The notes under the pieces are model-generated. The model was not told the origin of the DNA. It saw only the letters and a program-made list of their open reading frames with translations, and did not search any database. Both the position numbers and the translations under genes were made by a program. Shown here piece by piece: positions 6,762 through 12,433 of a DNA stretch of 12,433 bases; positions within the stretch are counted from its first letter, which is position 1, and the number at the start of each line of letters is the position of its first letter. Origin of the DNA: Promethearchaeota archaeon (GTDB lineage: Archaea; Asgardarchaeota; Lokiarchaeia; Sigyniarchaeales; SOKP01); assembly GCA_030615145.1 (NCBI GenBank), contig JAUWZT010000093.1:1-12433 (forward strand), in the 5' to 3' direction.

Positions 6762-7670
6762 TTAAATATCTTTTATAATTATCCCCGAAAAATATGAAGC
6801 ATTATATTTACATGGACCAGTGCCTCCACCTTTGTCATAACTAGTGTAATAATTTAACGCTCTACATTCGTTTGCACCCATCCTTTTACATATTAACATT
6901 AATGTGGTAAGAATTTGTGGCCCTTTTATAGAAAATTTTGACGCATCATAAAAAGTCTTCTTTGGGTTAAATTCTGTAAAAGATTTGATTACAGATTTAT
7001 CTGCTAAGAGCATTTCTTGCACTTTAAGTTCAGCAGTAAATTCATCTTTACAAATAATATGACTCATATCTGTAGAACCTATAAATACTATATCTTTGTT
7101 TAAGGATTGGACTACTCTCGCGATATCTTTGGATAATTTATCTAATTTATCATAATCCATTATAGAAATAATAATTGGTAAGATTTTTATCTCCCTCTTT
7201 AACGCACAATACTTAATAAACGGCAATTGTACATCAATATAATATTCTCTTCCAAAGGGAAATCCAATAAAAGCAGAATCATCTCCTTTAACCATGCTAC
7301 TCGTTTTTAGCAATTTTTGAGACAAATCGCTATCAACCTCTAGGTTACCTAACGGAGTTTCCCATTCACCTACTTCTAATAAAGCGACATTATTATATCC
7401 TAAATCTTCAGTGGCTAATATTACAACAGTATCCGGGATTTTTTCCTTAAACAAATGTAAATATGTATGCGCTGCACAGCTACCAGAATAAACATAACCC
7501 CCGTTTGGAGATATTCCACCAAAAATTGTTCTTGTTTTTTGGTTTAAAGAGTCAAATTTTTCACTTGGTCCAAATTCTTCATCTAAAAAGAATTCATCTA
7601 ACATTTTAATTAAATCCAATTTGGATCGTGGAAAATAAATTCCCGCGGCAGAAGATTCTCTTAATACCAA
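6762..7670 (-). CDS. MEMO1-family paralogue lacking most active-site ligands (probable pseudoenzyme)
   Basis: A 302-residue paralogue of the downstream MEMO gene. By hand, 63 of the first 109 residues are identical with no gaps, and the rest also aligns. Yet the ligand positions are changed: His8 to Ala (SSAAGIYFP), His56 to Asn (SPNGGY), His89 to Asp (TEDLGY), the His of EHNIEIQ to Tyr143 (REYYIDVQ), and the Cys of VCGAQ to Lys249 (IKGPQ). Only Asp201 and His204 (TDMSH) remain. The frame is intact and the scaffold motifs are kept (ETPLGN, VQLPFIKYC, YFSGII), so the protein is under selection but is unlikely to bind metal in the family way. It starts with TTG at 7670; no ATG or GTG occurs in frame before codon 23. 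A TATA-like box 24 bases upstream suggests a leaderless transcript. It is the first gene of the operon, so a role as non-catalytic partner of the intact copy is plausible. Confidence 0.85.
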   Translation of the reverse strand: MVLRESSAAGIYFPRSKLDLIKMLDEFFLDEEFGPSEKFDSLNQKTRTIFGGISPNGGYVYSGSCAAHTYLHLFKEKIPDTVVILATEDLGYNNVALLEVGEWETPLGNLEVDSDLSQKLLKTSSMVKGDDSAFIGFPFGREYYIDVQLPFIKYCALKREIKILPIIISIMDYDKLDKLSKDIARVVQSLNKDIVFIGSTDMSHIICKDEFTAELKVQEMLLADKSVIKSFTEFNPKKTFYDASKFSIKGPQILTTLMLICKRMGANECRALNYYTSYDKGGGTGPCKYNASYFSGIIIKDI

Positions 7671-7690
7671 ATTTAATCTTGAGTGAATGA

Positions 7691-7699
7691 TTTAAATTA
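7691..7699 (-). promoter_or_regulatory. TATA-like box of the MEMO operon
   Basis: The minus-strand tract TAATTTAAA is centred about 24 bases before the TTG at 7670, the spacing expected when transcription begins at the start codon. It lies in the 125-base divergent region shared with endA, which otherwise holds no gene. Confidence 0.45.
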
Positions 7700-7764
7700 T
7701 TCTATTAAAACAATTGTATTAAAAATTTATATAATTTTATCTATTATTCGTTAAATTGGAAGAA

Positions 7765-7776
7765 TTATTAAATTAT
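7765..7776 (+). promoter_or_regulatory. TATA-like box of endA
   Basis: An AT-only tract (TTATTAAATTAT) centred about 26 bases before the ATG at 7796. No Shine-Dalgarno lies between, so a leaderless endA mRNA is likely. Confidence 0.45.
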
Positions 7777-7795
7777 CCACTATACATCTAATTAG

Positions 7796-8398
7796 ATGAG
7801 TAAAGAAAAAGAGCCTCCCATTTCGCTGGAGGATATAAACGAAGACGACATCCCAGAAAAGATTCCAACTAAATTTATTAATAATCGCGTAATTGTGTTT
7901 AATCCTTTGTTTGCTTCCTATTTATACGTTAAACAAAAGTTTTTTGGGTCTCCTCTCGGGATTAGTAAACCCCGTTTAGAATATTTTTCTAAACCATCAG
8001 AATTATCCCTAATTGAAGCACTTTACTTGTTAGAAAGAGAAAAAATTACTATATTTGACGCTAAGAGCGATAAGTACCTTTCTCCAAAAGAATTTCACGA
8101 AATTGGTAAAAAAATACATCATAAATTTGAAGAAAAATTTATTATTTATCAAGATTTAAGGAAAAAGGGATACATTCCTCGTCCAGGGTTAAAATTTGGC
8201 GCTGATTTTGTAGTGTATAAAAAGGGACCGGGGTTAGAGCATTCAGCGTTTATTGCTCATGTATTACCTCATGATGCAAAAATAACTGCGATTGATATGG
8301 TTAGAGCTGGAAGGTTGGCGACCTCTGTAAGGAAGAAATTTGTAATCGCAAATCCACTAACAATGAGTTATTACTTCTTTGAATGGTTCAAACCCTGA
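7796..8398 (+). CDS. endA: tRNA-splicing endonuclease EndA
   Basis: This enzyme cuts introns from archaeal pre-tRNAs at bulge-helix-bulge sites, leaving 2',3'-cyclic phosphate and 5'-hydroxyl ends. The 200-residue length is that of the single-domain type, which usually works as a homotetramer. The N-terminal 25 residues are acidic and look disordered. The N-terminal mixed domain covers about 26-115. The catalytic domain begins with DLRKKGYIPRPGLKFGADFVVY. The catalytic triad is visible as Tyr141 (DFVVYKKGPG), His149 (EHSAFIAHV) and Lys180 or Lys181 (SVRKKFVIA). The C-terminal strand (YYFFEWFKP) ends typically. It stands alone, divergent from the MEMO operon and convergent with the ATPase gene, with 36 bases between the ends of the two coding regions. 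Nothing suggests a split or fused architecture. Confidence 0.95.
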   Translation: MSKEKEPPISLEDINEDDIPEKIPTKFINNRVIVFNPLFASYLYVKQKFFGSPLGISKPRLEYFSKPSELSLIEALYLLEREKITIFDAKSDKYLSPKEFHEIGKKIHHKFEEKFIIYQDLRKKGYIPRPGLKFGADFVVYKKGPGLEHSAFIAHVLPHDAKITAIDMVRAGRLATSVRKKFVIANPLTMSYYFFEWFKP

Positions 8399-8424
8399 GA
8401 CGCAGATAAACTTTAAAATTTAAT

Positions 8425-8439
8425 GATAGATTTACTATC
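8425..8439. terminator. Small hairpin at the endA/atpA convergence
   Basis: GATAG and CTATC form a five-base stem with a five-base loop, overlapping the stop codon of the ATPase A gene. Its position between two convergent genes suits a bidirectional end signal, but the stem is short and no strong T-run follows on either strand. Confidence 0.2.
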
Positions 8440-10246
8440 TTCGATGAACGTTAAAAACTAAACCTAAAGATTCATTATTAATTTTATCCCTTAGCTCTTC
8501 AATTTGTTCAAAATTTTCATTAGGAATATAATGGCTAATTTTCATAACCTCATTGAGAACCTCATCGCACCTCTTCTCATCAATTAGAAAACCTCGTTTT
8601 ACGAGTGATTTACTTTTATTATATAATAAAAGTATTACTTTTACTAACCCTAGCAATTTTCGACTACTCGTATAACTATCTACTTCATTGAAAGCATTTT
8701 GAACTAAAAATGCATTTCTTATTAGATTTGCCGTAAAAATTTCTAATCTTTGATCTTCAGCTAAATTTTTTAGCCCTAGTAGCTGGATAAGATATTTCAA
8801 CTCGTTTTCTTTTGCTAAAATCTCATTCACTTGTTTTCTACACTCAAACCAGTTTAAATTTATTTCTGGCCAAACAATGTCTCTCTCGCTCCACCATTCT
8901 GCTACATACTCAGGATAATTGGAGTATGAACTGATCCAACTAATTGCAGGATAATGTTTTAGGTATGCTAGTTTAGGGTCTAAAGCCCAAATCCCCTGAA
9001 CAACACGTTTAGTAGCTGCAGTAACAGGTTCGCTAAAATCTCCCGCTGGTGGAGATAGCGATCCTATGATTGTTATGGATCCTTTTTTTTTTCCTAAAGT
9101 TGTAATAACACCTGCTCGCTCAAAAAAACTTGATAGTTTCGATGGCAAATACGCAGGATAACCCTCTTCAGCAGGCATTTCCTCTAATAGCCCTGAAATC
9201 TCTCTTAAAGATTCTGCCCATCTTGAAATACTATCTGCTACAACGGCAACATCGTACCCCATATCTCTATAATATTCTGCGATCGTAATGCCTGAAAAAA
9301 GACTTGCTTCGCGAGCAGACACGGGCATATTTGAAGTATTGGCAATAAGAACAATATGTTCCAATAAAGGTCTTCCCGTTTTAGGATCAATAGTTTCCGT
9401 GAATTGTTTTAGAAAATTTGCAATCTCATTGCCAGGCTCCCCGCATCCTATATATAGAACGACATCTGCGTTACAAAATTTAGCTATATGTTGTGAAATA
9501 ATTGTTTTACCAGTTCCAAACCCTCCTGGAACCGCAAAAGTACCACCTTTTGCTACAGGAAACAATAGATCTATAATACGCAAGCCAGTTAGTAAAGGTT
9601 CGCTAGGTTGATTTTTTGCGCTATAAGGTTTGCTCATAGTGACTGGCCATTTTTGTAACATACTAAAAGATTTATCTACATTCTCCTTTCTTAAGGTATA
9701 TATCTCATCGATAATTGTATAATCACCTTCGTCAACAATAAACGACAAAATACCAGAATTTTCAGGAGGAATCATTATTTTATGTTTAAAAAAGGGTGTT
9801 TCTTGAACTGTCCCAATTTCTTCTCCACTACTTAAAGAATCATTTATTTTTCTTGATGGAATAAAATGCCATTTTTTTGTCCTTGATAAAGAGGGAAATT
9901 CAAGGCCTCTTCTTAATCTTCCTTCTTTAAAATGGCTGAAAGTAAGATCTAAAGTTCTCTGAATTCCATCAAAAACATTTGCCAATAATCCTGGTGCTAA
10001 CTCCATAGATAAAGGTTCGTTAAGATTAATTACTTTATCGTGTAATTTTATACTATTAGTACTTTCAAAAGATTGGGCTATTACATGATCCGAGTAGATT
10101 TGAATTACCTGACAAATAATGTTATAGTTACTAATCTTAATTAAATCATGAAGCCGAACCTGATTTTCTAATCCTTTAACTTCTACTAATGACCCATTCA
10201 CAGCAGATATAAAACCCAAATTAGAATTATTTGTTTCTGTGACCAT
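8435..10246 (-). CDS. atpA: A/V-type ATPase subunit A, divergent
   Basis: Catalytic subunit of the rotary A-type ATP synthase/V-ATPase, on the cytoplasmic head. All domains are present in 603 residues: N-terminal barrel (10-75, then MELAPGLLANVFDGIQR), the subunit-A-specific bulge region (about 115-195, KKWHFIP, HKIMIPP), the nucleotide-binding core and a helical C-terminus. Walker A is GGFGTGKT (241-248) rather than the usual GPFGSGKT. Walker B is VAVVADS (333-339), and EEMPAEEGYPAYL and GDFSEPVT are kept. Several near-invariant positions differ: GCGERGNE reads GCGEPGNE (Pro271, codon CCT), ADSTSRWAE reads ADSISRWAE, SPPGGD reads SPPAGD, and RRRHFPAINW-type sequence reads LKHYPAISW. The catalytic Glu270 and Lys247 remain. 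It is the last gene of a unit with subunit I and a zinc-ribbon protein; no subunit B follows. It may be a paralogue of a standard subunit encoded elsewhere, or a fast-evolving sole copy. Confidence 0.93.
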   Translation of the reverse strand: MVTETNNSNLGFISAVNGSLVEVKGLENQVRLHDLIKISNYNIICQVIQIYSDHVIAQSFESTNSIKLHDKVINLNEPLSMELAPGLLANVFDGIQRTLDLTFSHFKEGRLRRGLEFPSLSRTKKWHFIPSRKINDSLSSGEEIGTVQETPFFKHKIMIPPENSGILSFIVDEGDYTIIDEIYTLRKENVDKSFSMLQKWPVTMSKPYSAKNQPSEPLLTGLRIIDLLFPVAKGGTFAVPGGFGTGKTIISQHIAKFCNADVVLYIGCGEPGNEIANFLKQFTETIDPKTGRPLLEHIVLIANTSNMPVSAREASLFSGITIAEYYRDMGYDVAVVADSISRWAESLREISGLLEEMPAEEGYPAYLPSKLSSFFERAGVITTLGKKKGSITIIGSLSPPAGDFSEPVTAATKRVVQGIWALDPKLAYLKHYPAISWISSYSNYPEYVAEWWSERDIVWPEINLNWFECRKQVNEILAKENELKYLIQLLGLKNLAEDQRLEIFTANLIRNAFLVQNAFNEVDSYTSSRKLLGLVKVILLLYNKSKSLVKRGFLIDEKRCDEVLNEVMKISHYIPNENFEQIEELRDKINNESLGLVFNVHRR

Positions 10247-10288
10247 TTTTTACTAATCCTACCATGTAAATTAACATTATGTTTTTTA

Positions 10289-10816
10289 TTATATTGTTCG
10301 CTTTCTACAAATTGGACATATTTTCACAGACTTTGTAATTAACATTCCGCAATTTTTACATTTCTTAACAATTTCTTTCATTTCAAGTGCTTGACCACAT
10401 GTAGGACAATTTTTACTGTAGCTTGTTATGATCATGCCGCAATTTTCGCATTTATTAATAAGGGATTTGCGATACTTAAAGTTCAGATTGACTTCTTTAA
10501 AATCTTTTTGAACCGGTTTCTCAGGTTCCGTTTCTATCTTTAATTCCAATTTTCGATGAAAATCTTGACTTCTTCTCTTTTTTTTATCAGAAAACATTTT
10601 TGAATAAATTGATTTTTGCTTCTTTTTCCTAAAGAAGGATCCTACAAACAGCAGCAACACGAATCCTAATATTAAAATAATGAGAAGTGGGTTTGTTTCA
10701 AATTCCATTAATATAATAAGTAAAAAGATTATAACAATTAGACAAATAATTAGTAGTAATATTTTAAGAAAAATTCCTTTTTTGGATGAACTTTCTTTCT
10801 TATCTTCGGTTGTCAT
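10289..10816 (-). CDS. Two-TM protein with tandem zinc ribbons, inside the ATPase unit
   Basis: I do not recognise a named family. The 175-residue protein begins with a short Lys/Ser-rich cytoplasmic-like stretch, followed by two hydrophobic helices (about 15-37 and 43-62) joined by a tight polar turn (MEFETNP). A very basic linker (about 63-92) leads to a polar segment. The end carries two near-identical zinc ribbons: Cys123, Cys126, Cys137, Cys140 and Cys153, Cys156, Cys167, Cys170, both C-x2-C-x10-C-x2-C and opening C(E/K)NCGM. The topology would put both ribbons on the same side as the N-terminus, probably the cytoplasm. It is 40 bases after subunit I and 42 bases before subunit A on the same strand, so it is probably co-transcribed. 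Position suggests a link to ATPase assembly or regulation, but such zinc-ribbon membrane proteins are common in Asgard-like genomes and the link may be only positional. Confidence 0.75.
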   Translation of the reverse strand: MTTEDKKESSSKKGIFLKILLLIICLIVIIFLLIILMEFETNPLLIILILGFVLLLFVGSFFRKKKQKSIYSKMFSDKKKRRSQDFHRKLELKIETEPEKPVQKDFKEVNLNFKYRKSLINKCENCGMIITSYSKNCPTCGQALEMKEIVKKCKNCGMLITKSVKICPICRKRTI

Positions 10817-10838
10817 ATTTTTATTTCCATTATAAAAA

Positions 10839-10850
10839 TTAAAAAAAAGT
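10839..10850 (-). terminator. T-run just after the subunit I stop
   Basis: Read on the minus strand, an eight-base T run (10841-10848) begins about eight bases after the subunit I stop codon and is followed by more T-rich sequence. It could reduce read-through into the zinc-ribbon gene, though the 40-base gap still favours a shared transcript. Confidence 0.3.
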
Positions 10851-10856
10851 CCTACT

Positions 10857-12433
10857 TTAGAAATATTTTTTAGAAATATATTGTTCTGCCTTAATTATGT
10901 CCTCATGAGTTTTCTTTGATTCAATCTCTTTATCTATTTCTTCGGAAATAACATCTTTTATGGTGCTTATTTTAAAGGAAACAATAGAATATTTATCGTA
11001 TAAATGAAGAGGAATATAATTAACTCCGGTTCCTTGATAGAATTTAAAGAAAAATTCATAAAAATGGAGCCTTATAGCATTTATAAAAACAAGTAATCCT
11101 TCTAGTAAAATAACAACCACATTGCCAAAAATCAATCCTATTATATTAATTATCTCGCTAATAATCCCCTCGCCTTGAAATAAATTCCCCATTGCTTGAA
11201 TTGCGACCATTAAAGAGATATGTGCTAAGGCTAACGCTAGTAATCTTATATAAGATGCTACATTGGCCATTATCGATAATAATGTTTCAAATGACTCCAT
11301 TGTACCTTCCCCTATAAGACCTCCAATTGTCTCTTCTTTCAAATAAGAAACGCGGAAAAGTTTGCCAAATGGTTTTAAGAGGATTAATAATATGCCTGGG
11401 AGCAAGGGCAACAAAATAGGGTAAGGAGGTGCCATCCATAGATAGATATCAAAACCAAAAGTAAAAATTAAAATAGTTCCTCCAGTTAATAACCATATTT
11501 TAACTAAAGAGTCTGTAAAACCTAAAAATTTTCTATGTTGTTTCCAATAATTCAAAAACTGTATGAACCAGCCCAAATTAATATGGAATACTCCAATTAA
11601 TACAGCGAACTTAAAAACGGCCATTATATTATTTAATGGATTGTGTAAAGTGATATTTAATATTGGAATGGTAACAGGTTCTAAGTGTAAAAAAACTGTT
11701 CCAAATAATTCAATGTCATGCATCCCAAAAAATTCACCATATAAAATTCCAACCAGTATAGAACCTATTCCACAATAAAAAATGATCCAGCAAAAATTTA
11801 AGAAATCTGTACTTTTTTTGTTCCTAAAGACAAATGCTCCAATCAAACCTGAGATAATTAATATTATTCCATGCCCTATATCCCCAAACATCAATCCAAA
11901 CAAAAGTGGAAAAGTTATTGCCAAAAAGGGAGTAGGATCAATTTCTGAATAAGCAGGAACACCGTACATTTTAGTAAGAGTTTCAAAGGGCCTTACAAAG
12001 AAATTATTCTTCATAATTGTAGGAGCTGTATTTCTTAAATCCTTTTCAGTTTCCTTATTATTTGTCGGTTCTTCTTTTAATGAAGAATCTTTTTTTTTGG
12101 AACCTAGTAATTTTCCTGAATGAATATGGTTTTTATCTTCTTTCAGGCTAACAAATCTATTTTTTGTAATATCTATTAATTCAATCGTTATTTGATCTTG
12201 AAATTTTTCGAACAATCCCTTTTGGATTTCTTGTTTTTTTTCTTGAGGAACGTAAAAGCTCAAATTTAACCGATTTAAAGGTAATTCTTCGAATTGATGC
12301 GAAGTCCAGTTATATTCTTCTATATTTTGCATGATCTCATTCGTAGCAGCAAATAGTAGTATGTTATCGTCTCTTAATCGTTCTAATTCCTTTTGATATT
12401 TATTTAAAGACGACACAATAAACTTAATTTCAT
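10857..12433 (-). CDS. atpI: A/V-type ATPase subunit I/a (proton channel stator), N-terminus cut by window edge
   Basis: Membrane subunit that forms the ion half-channels beside the c-ring. The frame is open through 12433; a GTG at 12416 is internal, since the sequence before it still codes and the usual N-terminal arm is missing. Numbering from that GTG gives 519 residues. The arm ends in coiled coil and a Lys-rich linker (about 92-138). The membrane part opens with YGVPAYSEIDPTPFLAITFP (151-170) and GLMFGDIGHG. The channel arginine is Arg391 in SYIRLLALALAH (388-399), with His399 eight residues on; Glu439 and Arg449 are ten apart. These match Arg735, His743, Glu789 and Arg799 of yeast Vph1, so the proton path looks intact. 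About eight membrane segments are visible. After the usual end (YEFFFKFYQGTGVNYIPL) there is a charged tail of about 45 residues. It is the first visible gene of the ATPase unit. Confidence 0.94.
   Translation of the reverse strand, partial: EIKFIVSSLNKYQKELERLRDDNILLFAATNEIMQNIEEYNWTSHQFEELPLNRLNLSFYVPQEKKQEIQKGLFEKFQDQITIELIDITKNRFVSLKEDKNHIHSGKLLGSKKKDSSLKEEPTNNKETEKDLRNTAPTIMKNNFFVRPFETLTKMYGVPAYSEIDPTPFLAITFPLLFGLMFGDIGHGIILIISGLIGAFVFRNKKSTDFLNFCWIIFYCGIGSILVGILYGEFFGMHDIELFGTVFLHLEPVTIPILNITLHNPLNNIMAVFKFAVLIGVFHINLGWFIQFLNYWKQHRKFLGFTDSLVKIWLLTGGTILIFTFGFDIYLWMAPPYPILLPLLPGILLILLKPFGKLFRVSYLKEETIGGLIGEGTMESFETLLSIMANVASYIRLLALALAHISLMVAIQAMGNLFQGEGIISEIINIIGLIFGNVVVILLEGLLVFINAIRLHFYEFFFKFYQGTGVNYIPLHLYDKYSIVSFKISTIKDVISEEIDKEIESKKTHEDIIKAEQYISKKYF

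Noticed and set aside
9288..9611. Plus-strand frame of 107 codons
   Set aside because: It is antisense to the conserved nucleotide-binding core of ATPase subunit A; low degeneracy there keeps the opposite frame open.
11563..11778. Plus-strand frame of 71 codons
   Set aside because: It is antisense to the membrane domain of ATPase subunit I and has no motif.

Overview
The window is AT-rich archaeal DNA. RadA recombinase, an archaeal tRNA-splicing endonuclease and A/V-type ATPase subunits A and I/a place it in the Archaea. The Lys/Glu-rich coiled-coil protein, the MEMO-family pair and a zinc-ribbon protein that resembles conserved Asgard hypotheticals suggest an Asgard (Promethearchaeota, perhaps Lokiarchaeia-like) genome; this last step is recognition by eye, not a search. 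Several genes have a TATA-like box about 24-28 bases before the start codon, so leaderless or near-leaderless transcripts look common, and GTG and TTG starts are frequent.

Layout. Positions 1-390 (+) hold the end of a membrane protein cut by the window edge. radA (504-1502, +) follows behind its own TATA-like box. It converges on an OsmC-family protein (1581-2018, -). Next on the minus strand is a two-gene unit in which a PfkB-family kinase (2778-3758) is transcribed into a DUF457/YdjM-like membrane protein (2164-2757). A coiled-coil protein with a polyproline hinge and three related repeats lies at 3911-5035 (-). The gap 5047-5422 has no intact gene but carries what looks like the decayed end of one (5154-5396, -). 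A small, relatively GC-rich zinc-ribbon protein (5432-5812, +) converges on a two-gene MEMO operon (7670 to 5822, -). The second MEMO gene in transcription order keeps the family's metal ligands; the first has lost nearly all of them. A divergent promoter region (7671-7795) separates this operon from endA (7796-8398, +).

From 8435 to the right edge, all on the minus strand, is a compact unit: ATPase subunit I/a (cut by the edge), a two-TM double-zinc-ribbon protein, and ATPase subunit A. The order is odd. In typical archaeal A-ATPase operons K, E, C and F lie between I and A, and B and D follow A. Here a membrane zinc-ribbon gene sits between I and A, and A is the last gene before endA. The A subunit is also divergent at normally invariant places, including Pro in place of Arg in the GCGERGNE motif.

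The points most worth following are the MEMO enzyme/pseudoenzyme pair, the rearranged ATPase cluster with its divergent A subunit and zinc-ribbon partner, and the repeat-bearing coiled-coil protein. No rRNA, tRNA, CRISPR array, insertion sequence or integrase was seen.
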